Shown here: positions 36,001-45,100 of the stretch, piece by piece
Position numbering within the stretch: the first letter of the stretch is position 1
Layout: each line of letters begins with the position of its first letter
Assembly: GCA_018064855.1 (NCBI GenBank)
Contig: JAGHUM010000070.1
Coordinates: 1 to 60,821 of the forward strand
Source of the DNA: Candidatus Physcocola equi
Lineage (GTDB): Bacteria; Bacteroidota; Bacteroidia; Bacteroidales; Paludibacteraceae
Length of the DNA stretch: 60,821 nucleotides
Reading direction: 5' to 3'
The notes under the pieces: model-generated
Database searches by the model: none
The model's input: the letters and a program-made list of their open reading frames with translations, nothing else
Told to the model about the DNA's origin: nothing
Position numbers and translations under genes: made by a program

Positions 36001-37448
36001 GTTATCGTTCGGTTATGATCAACTATAACCCTGAAACAGTATCGACTGACTACGATATGTGCGACCGCCTTTACTTCGATGAACTGACTTATGAACGCGT
36101 AATGGATATCCTCGACTTTGAGGCTCCTTATGGTGTTGTAGTCTCAACTGGTGGTCAGATTCCAAACAACTTGGCTGTAAAACTTTCTGATGCTGGCATC
36201 AATTTGCTCGGTACTCAGGCTGTTGATATTGACCGTGCGGAAGACCGTCACAAGTTCTCATCAATGCTTGACGAACTTGGTATTGACCAGCCTCGTTGGA
36301 GTGAACTTACCACATTGGAAGATGTTGATAAGTTTGTGGATGAAATCGGTTTCCCTGTTTTGGTTCGTCCTTCTTACGTTTTGTCTGGCGCGGCCATGAA
36401 CGTTTGCCATGATAAGACTCAACTTAAGAATTTCCTCAAACTTGCTGCTGCAGTATCCCAGAAACATCCGGTTGTCGTTTCGCAGTTCATGACTCGTTGC
36501 AAGGAAATTGAGATTGATGCTGTTGCAAACAAGGGTGAAATTGTTGCGTACGCTATTTCAGAACACGTAGAGTTCGCTGGTGTTCACTCTGGTGACGCTA
36601 CCACTCAATTCCCTCCACAAAAAATTTATGTGGAAACAGCCCGTCGCATTAAGAAGATTGCAATGCAGATTGCTTCTGCACTTCATATCTCGGGTCCATT
36701 CAATATTCAGTTCCTTGCCAAGGAAAATGAAATCAAAGTTATTGAGTGTAACCTTCGTGCATCGCGTAGTTTCCCATTTGTATCAAAAGTTCTCAAAATC
36801 AACTTTATTGAATTGGCAACTCGCATCATGCTTGGATTGCCAGTTGTTAAACCGGAAAAGAGTGCATTCGATCTTGATTATGTTGGTGTAAAGGCTTCTC
36901 AGTTCTCTTATGCTCGTTTGCAGCAGTCCGACCCTGTTCACGGTGTGGATATGGCTTCTACTGGTGAAGTAGGTTGTATTGGCGACGATTTCTCAGAAGC
37001 ATTGCTCAAGTCATTGCTTTCTGTTGGTTATAAGATGCCTAAGAAGAAAAAGGTGCTCATTTCTAGCGGTGAGACCAAATCAAAGGTCGATTTGCTTGAT
37101 GCTTCAAAAATGCTCCAGAAAAACGGCTTTGAAATCTGCGCAACTGGTGGTACATTCCGTTTCTTGCAAGACAATGGAGTACCTGCTACTCAAGTGGGAT
37201 GGCCAGATGAAACAGATGCTAAATTCCAGGCTTTGGAGATGATCGAAAATCAAGAATTCGATTTTGTGGTTAATATTCCTAAGAATTCAACTACTCGCGA
37301 ACTTACTAATGGCTATAAGATGCGTCGTGGGGCTGTGGATTTCAACATCCCTCTCTTCACAAATGCTCGTCTTGCCAGCGCATTTATCCGCTCTATTTGT
37401 GAGATGTCTTTTGATGATATCAAGATCAAGAGCTGGGATGAATATTAA
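33096..37448 (+). CDS. carAB: Fused glutamine-dependent carbamoyl-phosphate synthase (CarA-CarB)
   Basis: A 1450-residue single-chain CPSase making carbamoyl phosphate for pyrimidines and arginine. Residues about 1-375 are the small subunit, with class I glutaminase residues Cys254 (GICMGNQ), His338 and Glu340 (QFHPEA). From about 384 the large-subunit parts follow: a first ATP-grasp half (LLLGSGALKIGEAGEFDYSG), an oligomerisation segment near 810-930, a second half (VVLGSGAYRIGSSVEFDWCG), and a C-terminal MGS-like regulatory domain (about 1315-1450). The joint is direct, as in eukaryotic CAD and CPS1, but the glutaminase Cys is intact. A terminator follows. Confidence 0.96.
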   Translation: MQSFKPLNLVLEDGTVFKGKSFGFEAPVAGEVVFNTAMVGYPESLTDPSYSGQILTVTFPLVGNYGVPAEELDENGLSKFFESEKIQVSGLIVADYSPEYCHWNAKRSLGDWLKEQKIPAITGVDTRELTRIVREKGTLKGKLVFPDGEDIPFVNPDDENQVAKVSCKEVVTYGNGKYKVVLVDCGVKNNIIRCLLSRDTTVTRVPWNYDFTNLEYDGLFISNGPGDPNYCDATVENIRKAMQKYPEKPIFGICMGNQLLSKASGAKVSKLKYGHRGHNQPVQLVGTTKAFITSQNHGFAVETNTLGADWEPLFVNMNDGTNEGIQHKTKPYFSAQFHPEAASGPKDTEFFFDEFVKVMAKPGYRPFSDVKKEAFTGPSSYKKVLLLGSGALKIGEAGEFDYSGSQALKALKEEGISTVLINPNIATVQTSEGVADKVYFLPVTPDFVEKVIEKERPDGIFLSFGGQTALNCGVALYRSGVLKKYNVQVLGTPVQAIIDTEDREIFNERLSEINVNYIKSEAVTDLDSAVAAANKLGYPVIVRAAYALGGLGSGFCDNDEQLKELVEKAFTYSPQVLVEKSLKGWKEIEYEVVRDKYDNCITVCNMENFDPLGIHTGESIVVAPSQTLSNHDFHKLRELAIRIIRHIGIVGECNVQYAYDPNSDDYRVIEVNARLSRSSALASKATGYPLAFVAAKLGMGYGLPELKNSVTKVTSAFFEPALDYIVCKIPRWDLGKFQGVSRLLGSSMKSVGEVMSIGRNFEEVIQKGLRMIGQGMHGFVANKKMHTDELDTALSMPTDKRIFYIAQALHEDYTVDRIHELTKIDKWFLQKLENIVKHESILSQFNKLEEVPDEELRYVKLLGFSDFQVARLVTKCSDNDLDDVVLDVRKYRKSRGITPSVKQIDTLAAEYPAQTNYLYVTYDASASDINYENDKKSVVVLGSGAYRIGSSVEFDWCGVNALNTIRKEGYRSVMINYNPETVSTDYDMCDRLYFDELTYERVMDILDFEAPYGVVVSTGGQIPNNLAVKLSDAGINLLGTQAVDIDRAEDRHKFSSMLDELGIDQPRWSELTTLEDVDKFVDEIGFPVLVRPSYVLSGAAMNVCHDKTQLKNFLKLAAAVSQKHPVVVSQFMTRCKEIEIDAVANKGEIVAYAISEHVEFAGVHSGDATTQFPPQKIYVETARRIKKIAMQIASALHISGPFNIQFLAKENEIKVIECNLRASRSFPFVSKVLKINFIELATRIMLGLPVVKPEKSAFDLDYVGVKASQFSYARLQQSDPVHGVDMASTGEVGCIGDDFSEALLKSLLSVGYKMPKKKKVLISSGETKSKVDLLDASKMLQKNGFEICATGGTFRFLQDNGVPATQVGWPDETDAKFQALEMIENQEFDFVVNIPKNSTTRELTNGYKMRRGAVDFNIPLFTNARLASAFIRSICEMSFDDIKIKSWDEY

Positions 37449-37472
37449 TCTTTAATAAGTATATCACGTCTT

Positions 37473-37517
37473 AAGAGGGTGTATCATGATAAATGATACA
37501 CCCTCTTTCTTTTTTTC
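37473..37517 (+). terminator. Intrinsic terminator after the CPSase gene
   Basis: A 15-bp perfect stem (AAGAGGGTGTATCAT and its complement) with a 5-base loop is followed by a T-rich tail. Confidence 0.92.
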
Positions 37518-37646
37518 TATAATTTATTGTAAATCAGTTTGTGTTTTTTTGTGTGCTTTTGAAAAATGCAATATTTGTCCTACTCCTGAGGAGAAATAAT
37601 CCTATTGTTTGAGTGTATTTTCAAAGACTGACGAAGCCTGATATGT

Positions 37647-37654
37647 TACTTTTG
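37647..37654 (+). promoter_or_regulatory. -7 box of the T9SS-cargo/hydrolase pair
   Basis: TACTTTTG matches TAnnTTTG, 78 bases before the ATG at 37725. Transcription starting near 37660 would favour that ATG over the upstream GTG at 37659. Confidence 0.55.
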
Positions 37655-37724
37655 CATCGTGAAAATGAATGTTGATACGCATTATTATAAACTTTATTTA
37701 ATAAATATATTTTGTTGGTTTTTT

Positions 37725-38177
37725 ATGAAACGCTTTTCTTTTTTAGCTTTGATGCTGTTTATGTCGTTAATGATTCATGCTGCTCAACAACCAGCAATCA
37801 TTGCTGTAACTGCTGATAATGATGAACATACTTATGCTTTGGCTGATGTGCAAAACATCTTTTTTTCTGAAGCAAATATGGTTGTCAACAAAAAAGACGC
37901 TTCTCGTCAAGCAAATGTAAGATGTGTGAAGTTTGGCGCTACTACTGCTATTAATGAAGTTGAAAATGATGGCATTACCCTTTTTGTATATCCAAATCCT
38001 GTGACTGATTATCTTCAGGTAATTGGGGCTGAAAAAAATGCTCAAATTCGTATTGTTAGTTTGCAAGGCAATATAGTTAAAATGAGTAATGAATCTCGTG
38101 TGGATGTGGCAAATTTATTGCCTGGTGTTTATCTCTTGAAAGTAAATGGCAAAACCCTTAAATTTGTTAAGCAATGA
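37725..38177 (+). CDS. Mini exported protein with a T9SS type A sorting domain
   Basis: A 150-residue protein with a signal peptide (MKRFSFLALMLFMSLMIHAA), a short middle of about 60 residues containing the Bacteroidales-type HTYALADVQNIFF segment, and a C-terminal T9SS sorting domain of about 75 residues (LFVYPNPVTDYLQVIG, then RIVSLQGNIVKM and LPGVYLLKVNGKTLKFVK). The domain routes proteins through type IX secretion to the surface, yet almost no cargo precedes it. I prefer the ATG at 37725 because it gives a clean signal peptide. Its stop overlaps the next start (ATGA), so the two are translationally coupled. Confidence 0.85.
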   Translation: MKRFSFLALMLFMSLMIHAAQQPAIIAVTADNDEHTYALADVQNIFFSEANMVVNKKDASRQANVRCVKFGATTAINEVENDGITLFVYPNPVTDYLQVIGAEKNAQIRIVSLQGNIVKMSNESRVDVANLLPGVYLLKVNGKTLKFVKQ

Positions 38178-39109
38178 AAAACATATTTTTTTCAATCCTT
38201 TTTGTTTGTTCCTCTCTTTACGCTACTGCTCAAGAAAGTGTTTACATTTGGCGAAAAGACGGGAAGGTGGACAAGTATCTGATTGCAGGTCTCGATAGCA
38301 TCAGTCTTGTCGGACCAAGTTCTGAAGAACCCAATCCTGTAAATCCAACTCCAGATGAACCTCAACAAATAACCATGTATGTTCGGGGTGATAATATGGA
38401 CATGGACGGACCTTGTGCTTACGAATGGAAAGATAATATGGGACCCAATGGTGGTGGTGTGTTGTGTTATCCGAAAGAATTGACTTCAAATCCAAATGAA
38501 CGTCACCCTGTTGTTATTTTCTGCCCAGGCGGAGGTGAAAAACCTAGCACGCAGCCAGTTCTCATCAAACGATTGGCGTCTATGGGCTTTATCGTTTATT
38601 CGCAACCTTCAACGTGGGATGGCGTCGATGCGAAAAAAGCGTTCGACTGGATTGAACAAATGAATAATGACCCTGCTGCACGTTTTTACAACAAACTCAA
38701 TATGGAGCGCGTTGGCATCTGTGGACACTCTCAAGGTGGCGTGATGGCTGAAAGTTGTGCCAATATGGATGCTCGTGTGGCAACTTTAATGCTTATGAAC
38801 TCTGGAGATTTTGAACATGACGGTGCAATAAAACTCACTATTCCGACAGGCTTTATTACTGGACATACCGATATGGCTTATGACAATGCGACTGGTGACT
38901 ATGGCAACAGTCAGAATATTGCTCCAATGTGGCTTGGTATAAAAGGTAATGAAGGACATGGATATGGCCCATGGGGTGGTGTTCCTACAGTGGTAGCTTG
39001 GATGCGTTGGCATTTGTGCGGTGAAGAATTCCGCAGAGCCGATTTCCTGACGAATGGTGGCGCTTATTGTAATGCTAACGGATGGGAGACGAAATTTAAA
39101 AATTGGTAA
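38174..39109 (+). CDS. Secreted alpha/beta hydrolase, PET-hydrolase/cutinase-like
   Basis: A 311-residue exported hydrolase with a signal peptide (IFFSILFVCSSLYATAQ), a Bacteroidales-type N-terminal segment (VYIWRKDGKVDKYLIAGLDSISL) and a Pro-rich linker, then an alpha/beta-hydrolase domain from about residue 75. The oxyanion region is VVIFCPGGGEKPS, the nucleophile Ser186 lies in ICGHSQGGVMAES, and the catalytic His is probably in GNEGHGYGPW. Similar proteins are labelled PET hydrolase, cutinase or dienelactone hydrolase family. The natural substrate is unknown. Its start overlaps the T9SS-cargo gene by four bases, and a terminator follows. Confidence 0.82.
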   Translation: MKNIFFSILFVCSSLYATAQESVYIWRKDGKVDKYLIAGLDSISLVGPSSEEPNPVNPTPDEPQQITMYVRGDNMDMDGPCAYEWKDNMGPNGGGVLCYPKELTSNPNERHPVVIFCPGGGEKPSTQPVLIKRLASMGFIVYSQPSTWDGVDAKKAFDWIEQMNNDPAARFYNKLNMERVGICGHSQGGVMAESCANMDARVATLMLMNSGDFEHDGAIKLTIPTGFITGHTDMAYDNATGDYGNSQNIAPMWLGIKGNEGHGYGPWGGVPTVVAWMRWHLCGEEFRRADFLTNGGAYCNANGWETKFKNW

Positions 39110-39170
39110 TTCATAAGTGAGATTATCATCTCTTTTCACATAGTATAATTCGCTTTTTTTATTATCATTG

Positions 39171-39202
39171 AGACCTCCCTCATTCCGGGAGGTCTTTTTT
39201 TT
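39171..39202 (+). terminator. Intrinsic terminator after the hydrolase gene
   Basis: AGACCTCCC and its complement form a 9-bp stem around a 7-base loop, followed by a run of T residues. Confidence 0.9.
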
Positions 39203-39298
39203 GTTGAAAAGTTGTTGAAAAATCTTGAGATGCCATTCATTCTTATTTTATATTTTTTCTGCAATTTTGCTTGAATTTGGCAAAAGAAAATTTTTACA

Positions 39299-40234
39299 AT
39301 GAACGAAATGTTTTCATCCATATTGAATCTTCTGCAGACTAATACTTGTGTAGTTGTCCCTATGCTGGGTGGTTTTGTGGCCAATCGCAAGTCGGCTTCC
39401 ATCGATGCTACTTCTGGCAAGTTTTGTCCTCCATCTCTGCAGGTTGTCTATAACCCGAAACTCAATCACAACGATGGACTTCTTTCTCAGGAATATGCTC
39501 GCGTTCATGGCTTGTCTATTAATGACGCGCAAGCTGCTTTGAATACTTTTGTTTCTGAGCTGAAGAATAATTTGACTGTTTCTGGGCTTTGTAAGGTGGA
39601 TGGTTTTGGTACATTTCGTTGTGTAAATGACAAAATCTCTTTTTCGTCTGAAGTCAATTTCTCTGATTGGAGTGATAGTATTGGACTTCCGACTTTCTAT
39701 TGCCCGACTTTGGCAGAGGCAGTAGAGCAAGAGAAAAATGTATTCTCATGGAAAAAAATGGCAGGTGTTGGTGTCGCTGCTTCTTTGGCTATATGCTTGT
39801 TGTTGCCTACGATGCAGAATATTGGAAATAATTTTGCTTCTTTCAATCCATTCCAGACTCATAGTGTCATTCTTCAAGATACCGCGATTGCTCCAAACCA
39901 GCCTGAAAAAATACTTGATAAGTTTTATTCTCAGCAACAGGTTGACGAAATGTCTCAGCTCATAGCTGATTCTGTTCGTGCTAAAGTGATGTCTGAAATT
40001 CAGCCTTCTCGTTTTCATGTGATTCTTTGCCAATTTGATAATACGAAAGATGCTGACGATTTTGTAAATAAATGGCAAAGTCGGCTTTCTGATAAACTTA
40101 CTGTTGAACCTATTGGAAATGATATGTTTGGTGTCTCTTGTGCCAAGACGGAAGACCCAAAACTGGCATTAAAGATGTTGAACAATGTTAGATCTAATTC
40201 TTTGTTCAAACAGACTTTCCTTTTTTATAAATAA
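39299..40234 (+). CDS. HU-CCDC81/SPOR domain protein
   Basis: A 311-residue protein with an N-terminal pair of HU-like CCDC81 domains (about 1-135, including VVPMLGGFVANRKSA and GLCKVDGFGTFRC), a single membrane segment near 157-175 (GVGVAASLAICLLLP), a linker, and a C-terminal SPOR domain (about 228-311, FHVILCQFDNTKDADDFVNKW). SPOR domains bind denuded septal glycan, so this Bacteroidetes family probably links the cell interior to the division-site wall (inference). It starts a short plus-strand series with the DMP19-like and GNAT genes. Confidence 0.9.
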   Translation: MNEMFSSILNLLQTNTCVVVPMLGGFVANRKSASIDATSGKFCPPSLQVVYNPKLNHNDGLLSQEYARVHGLSINDAQAALNTFVSELKNNLTVSGLCKVDGFGTFRCVNDKISFSSEVNFSDWSDSIGLPTFYCPTLAEAVEQEKNVFSWKKMAGVGVAASLAICLLLPTMQNIGNNFASFNPFQTHSVILQDTAIAPNQPEKILDKFYSQQQVDEMSQLIADSVRAKVMSEIQPSRFHVILCQFDNTKDADDFVNKWQSRLSDKLTVEPIGNDMFGVSCAKTEDPKLALKMLNNVRSNSLFKQTFLFYK

Positions 40235-40248
40235 GATATATTTTATTT

Positions 40249-40761
40249 ATGGCTAACTCTGTCAAAATTGCCGATGCCGAACTTCGTGAAGCGGCTGCCG
40301 AAGGACCTATAGTCTTTCTCAATTTGATTCTTGATAGAATCGCTGAGGTGACAGGTGATGAATTTGGTGCCGAACAAATGCAACTCCTTTCCGGTAACCA
40401 GCATGCGCTCAACGCATTCAGATTGCTCATGGAGGCATTTGAAATCGGTGGCTTTCTTCATATTATTCAAGATGGATTGGGCCCTTATCTTTTCGATAAT
40501 CCTTTTGCAAAGGCTCTTCGACTTTGGGGGGCGCATGATTTGAGCAATCAGGTGTATAAAGCCAAACGTGTATTTGATGCGAACCGTATGGAAATGATGG
40601 AGATAGCCGAAACAGAAGAACAATTTGCTGCTTTCTTTGATAAGTTCCAGCCCGAATTTGAAAAAATCGATCAGGAAGTGGATCGTTTGCTTCCCCAATC
40701 CGCGGCTGCACTTGCGACTTATGTCGATGAGCATCTGACTGATTTTATCGAAATCGTTTAA
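40249..40761 (+). CDS. DMP19/DUF4375-like protein
   Basis: A 170-residue soluble all-helical protein. The segment FEIGGFLHIIQDGLGPYLFDNPFAKALRLWGAHDLSNQVYKA resembles the DMP19 (DUF4375) family, named after a DNA-mimic protein of Neisseria. The protein is acidic, consistent with but not proof of DNA mimicry. It starts 14 bases after the HU/SPOR gene and is followed 14 bases later by the GNAT gene, so all three look co-transcribed. Confidence 0.7.
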   Translation: MANSVKIADAELREAAAEGPIVFLNLILDRIAEVTGDEFGAEQMQLLSGNQHALNAFRLLMEAFEIGGFLHIIQDGLGPYLFDNPFAKALRLWGAHDLSNQVYKAKRVFDANRMEMMEIAETEEQFAAFFDKFQPEFEKIDQEVDRLLPQSAAALATYVDEHLTDFIEIV

Positions 40762-40775
40762 TTCATTTTGTCGGT

Positions 40776-41288
40776 ATGGATTCAAAGTCTTTATCTATTG
40801 TTCCTGTTGGTCTTTCAGGAATACCTCTCATTCAACGTATTGCTGGTATTGCTTTCCCCGCAACTTATAAAGGAATCGTTTCGGATGAACAGATTGTTTC
40901 AATGATGGGGTGGATGTATTCCACTGAAAGTTTGACCAAACAAATGACCGATGAGAAGAATCAATTCTTCCTTGCCTCTTGGAACGACGAACCTATTGGT
41001 TTCGTAAGTGTCAGACCTGATTCGCCTGCTGTGTATCATTTAGAAAAACTGTATGTCCTGCCTGCCTCACAAGGTACTGGTGTTGGTGGCAGATTGTTCC
41101 GAAAGGCTTGTGAACAGGCTAGGAGTTGGCAGAACGGACCTTGTGCAGTCCAACTCAATGTGAATAAAAACAACAAAGCGGTGCAATTTTATTTGCACAT
41201 GGGCATGCAAAAGATAAAAGATGTGGTGGAACCTATCTCCGATGGTTTTGTAAAAGATGACTATATCATGGAAATACTTGTCAAATGA
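40776..41288 (+). CDS. GNAT family N-acetyltransferase
   Basis: A 170-residue acetyltransferase of the GNAT fold. The acetyl-CoA loop is visible in LEKLYVLPASQGTGVGGRLFRKACEQA (Q-x-x-G-x-G/A pattern), preceded by beta strand 4 (PIGFVSVRPDSP) and followed by the LNVNKNNKAVQFYLHMGM motif typical of the fold's end. The substrate is unknown. It is the last gene of the series from 39299. Confidence 0.9.
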   Translation: MDSKSLSIVPVGLSGIPLIQRIAGIAFPATYKGIVSDEQIVSMMGWMYSTESLTKQMTDEKNQFFLASWNDEPIGFVSVRPDSPAVYHLEKLYVLPASQGTGVGGRLFRKACEQARSWQNGPCAVQLNVNKNNKAVQFYLHMGMQKIKDVVEPISDGFVKDDYIMEILVK

Positions 41289-41356
41289 ACACTTTTTTTT
41301 AATAGTTGCAAGATTAAAATATGATATGGATTTATGTTTTATAACTTATTTTTTGC

Positions 41357-41364
41357 TATTTTTG
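41357..41364 (+). promoter_or_regulatory. -7 box upstream of the Crp/Fnr gene
   Basis: TATTTTTG matches TAnnTTTG and lies 26 bases before the ATG at 41383. Confidence 0.5.
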
Positions 41365-41382
41365 TGAAAATTTGAGAATAAC

Positions 41383-42084
41383 ATGGTTAAGATTGTAAAA
41401 CACGATTATCAGAGCATTGACGAAGTAACGGATATGTGGAATATCCTTACAAAGGACCAACTCGACTATTTGAAGGCTAACTATGAAGTTCAGAATTACA
41501 AGAAAAATGAAGTGATTTATTGTGAAGGCGACACCCCTACGCATGTTCTATGTGTGGTGAAAGGTAAGGTGAAAATTTACCGAACCGGCGTCGGTGGACG
41601 TAGTCAGATTGTGCGCATGGTGAAACCTTTTGAAATGCTTGCATATCGCGCAATGTTTGCCGGAGAGAATTTCGTGACTTCTGCTTGTGCTTTTGAACCA
41701 TCGGTCATTTACGCAATTCCACGCGAAGTGATTTATAATCTCGTCTCTAAAAACCGTGATCTCTCATGGTATTTTATTAAGCAACTTTCTGTTGATTTGG
41801 GCATTGCTGACAAACGTGCGGTAAGCCTTACTCAAAAGCATATCAGAGGCAGATTGGCAGAGTCTCTCGTGTTCTTGCTCGACAACTATGGTGTGGAAGC
41901 CGATGGCGCTACCATCAGTATTTACCTCTCTCGAGAAGATCTTGCCAACCTTTCCAACATGACGACTTCCAATGCGATTCGTACGCTCTCTACTTTTGTT
42001 CAGGAGAAAATCATTGCCATGGATGGCCGTAAAATCAAGGTTATTGATGAAGAAACTCTTCGCAGAATCAGTAAACTTGGTTGA
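41383..42084 (+). CDS. Crp/Fnr family transcriptional regulator
   Basis: A 233-residue regulator with an N-terminal cyclic-nucleotide-binding-type beta roll (about 25-140; KNEVIYCEGDTPTHVLCVVKGKVKIYR), a dimerisation helix and a C-terminal Crp-type winged helix (about 160-225; ISIYLSREDLANLSNMTTSNAIRTLSTFVQE). The Cys cluster ligands of Fnr are absent from the N-terminus, so it is probably not an oxygen sensor of that kind. The ligand is unknown. It is monocistronic, with its own -7 box and terminator. Confidence 0.93.
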   Translation: MVKIVKHDYQSIDEVTDMWNILTKDQLDYLKANYEVQNYKKNEVIYCEGDTPTHVLCVVKGKVKIYRTGVGGRSQIVRMVKPFEMLAYRAMFAGENFVTSACAFEPSVIYAIPREVIYNLVSKNRDLSWYFIKQLSVDLGIADKRAVSLTQKHIRGRLAESLVFLLDNYGVEADGATISIYLSREDLANLSNMTTSNAIRTLSTFVQEKIIAMDGRKIKVIDEETLRRISKLG

Positions 42085-42128
42085 TTGTTTTTTGTATATA
42101 TCAAGATAATTTCTATATTTACTTCTTT

Positions 42129-42162
42129 AAAAAAGGATGCATTCAATAATGCGTCCTTTTTC
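42129..42162 (+). terminator. Intrinsic terminator after the Crp/Fnr gene
   Basis: AAAAAGGATGCATT pairs with AATGCGTCCTTTTT (one G-T wobble) around a short loop and ends in a T-run. Confidence 0.85.
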
Positions 42163-42197
42163 CAATTATTTAGATTGTTTATCTACGGTTCTCAAAT

Positions 42198-45100
42198 ATG
42201 GAATTGACGGATTTACTGCCTGTCTTGCAAAAGCATACGCAACTTAAGAAGTTAACAACCTGGTTGAATGGTAAGAATGTCAACCAGCATCTTTGGATGA
42301 AAGGAATGGCGGGCTCCGTTTCTCCTGCTCTTTTTGCAGCCGCTTTTACCGATGCTTTTCGTTCCTTCCTTTTTGTGTTGGATTCTCAGGAAGATGCCGC
42401 TTATTTTTATCATGACCTGGTGCAGATTACAGGTGGGGAAGACGTTTGTTTTTTCCCTTCCAGTTATAAGCGTGCTGTCAAGTACGGCGAGAAAGATGCA
42501 GGCAATGAGGTGATGCGAACGGAAACGCTCAATGCGATAGAGAGCGCTGACGGACCGCTGATGCTGGTTACCTACCCTGAGGCTTTACTTGAAAAGGTGG
42601 TTTCTTCTTCGGCTCTGAAAAGTAAAACGTTGTCATTGAAAGCCGGTCAGCAGATTAAGTTGTCTTCTATTACTTACGAATTGTCTAATTTCGGTTTTGA
42701 GAAGGTCGATTTCGTGTTCCAACCTGGTCAGTTCGCTGTCAGAGGGTCTATTCTAGATGTCTTTTCTTTTTCTTGTGATTTGCCTATTCGTTTCGACTTT
42801 TTTGGCGATGAGATAGATTCCATTCGTTTGTTTGATGTGGACACGCAGCTCTCCAAAGAAAAGAAAGATAAGATTTCGATTGTTTCAGATGTTAATGCCG
42901 GTTCTGCAGAACGTATTTCGTTTTTCAGTTTTATTCCAAGGGACACTGTTCTCGCATTTAACGATTATGCATATGCAGGTGATTGCTTTGCAAAAAGTGA
43001 CGAAGAAAATGTGGAGATAGAAGATCTTCTTTCTGTGTCGGATTTTAAGAGCGAAACTCAATCTTTTAAACTAATTGAAGTAGGTCTGCATAATCATTTC
43101 ACGGATTCTGCAGTTTTGGAATTCCACACATCTCCACAACCTGTATTCAATAAAAACTTTGATTTGGTGATAGAAAACTTTAAGCAGATGCTTAAAGATA
43201 AGTATCAAATCTTTGTCATGACCGACAATGTGCATCAAACGGATCGTCTGAAGGCAATTTTTGACGATATGAATGCTGACATAGCATTCACTCCTGTGGA
43301 AAAGACAATGCATGAGGGTTTTGTTGATAAGGATGTGAAGATCTGTTGCTATACAGACCATCAGATTTTTGACCGTTTTCATAAATACAGTCTTGTTTCC
43401 GAAAGAGCGCGTTCTGGGAAAGCCTCGATGACGCTTAAAATGCTGAAAAGCCTAAAAATTGGAGACTACGTTTCCCACATCGATTTTGGTATTGCAAAAT
43501 TCGGTGGGTTAATGAAAATGGTTATCAATGATAAACAGCAGGAAGTCATCAAGTTGATTTTTAAAGATGATGATCTGGTTTTTATCAGTATTCATGCTTT
43601 ACATAAGATTGCAAAGTATCGTCAGAAAGAAGGTGTGGAACCCAAAATTTCTAAATTGGGGTCGGGTGCATGGCAGGCTCTTAAAGATCGTACTAAAAAG
43701 AAGGTTAAGGATATCGCCAGAGATCTTATCGCGCTCTATGCTCGTCGTCGTCAAGAAGAGGGCTTTGCTTTTTCCCCGGATAGCTTTTTGCAACAAGAGT
43801 TGGAGTCTTCTTTCTTATATGAAGATACCCCCGATCAACTAAAGGCAACCGCGGAAGTGAAGCGAGATATGGAAAAGAATGAACCTATGGACCGCCTTGT
43901 CTGCGGTGATGTGGGTTTTGGTAAAACCGAAATCGCTATTCGTGCTGCGTTTAAGGCGGTGGCAGACAATAAACAGGTGGCTGTATTGGTGCCTACAACT
44001 GTACTTGCTTTTCAGCATTACCAGACTTTCTCCGAGCGTCTGAAAACTCTCCCTTGTAGAGTGGAGTATTTGAGCCGAACACGCTCCGCCAAAGATACGA
44101 AGATAGTGCTTAAAGATTTGGAGGAAGGTAAGGTCAACATTATCATTGGTACGCATAAATTGATTGGAAAAACTGTCAAATTCAAAGATCTTGGTTTGCT
44201 GATCATCGATGAGGAACAGAAATTTGGTGTCTCTGTGAAGGAAAAAATAAGACAGATGAAAGTTAATGTCGATACGCTTACTTTAACTGCCACTCCAATA
44301 CCGAGAACACTGCAGTTCTCTCTCTTGGGAGCGCGAGATCTTTCCATTATGACTACGCCTCCGCCTAATCGTTATCCTGTTCAGACTCAACTTTGCCAGT
44401 TTAATGAAGACGTTGTGCGCGATGCCATAAAATTTGAACTTGATCGCAACGGACAGGTTTTCTTTGTCTCTAATCGTATCGCTTCTCTCCAACCTTTAAA
44501 GGATATGATAAACCGTCTTGTCCCCGGAGCAAGGGTGGTAATCGGTCATGGACAAATGGATGGAGAGGCTTTGGAGAAAGTGATTCTCGATTTCTTGAAT
44601 TTTGATTACGATGTACTTCTTTCCACTTCCATAATTGAAAGTGGAATAGATATTTCCAACTGTAATACAATCATTATCAATGAGGCTCAAAATTTTGGTC
44701 TTAGCGATCTTCACCAGCTCCGTGGACGTGTGGGCCGAAGCAATAGGAGGGCTTTCTGTTACCTGCTTTCTCCTCCGCTTAGTGCGATGAGTGATGAAGG
44801 AAGAAGACGCTTGCAAACTATTGAGACGTTTTCCGATTTGGGAAGTGGTTTTAATATCGCCATGCAGGATTTGGATATTCGTGGCGCAGGAAATCTTTTA
44901 GGCGCAGAGCAAAGTGGATTTATTGCTGACTTGGGATATGAAACTTACCATAAAATCTTGACAGAGGCAGTGAACGAGCTCAAGAATGATGAGTTTTCTG
45001 AATTGTATGCCGATGAATTGGATGCCGATTCAGATACGTTTGTCACTGAATGTCAGATTGAAACAGATTTGGAATTGATTATTCCTGAAGAGTATGTTGA

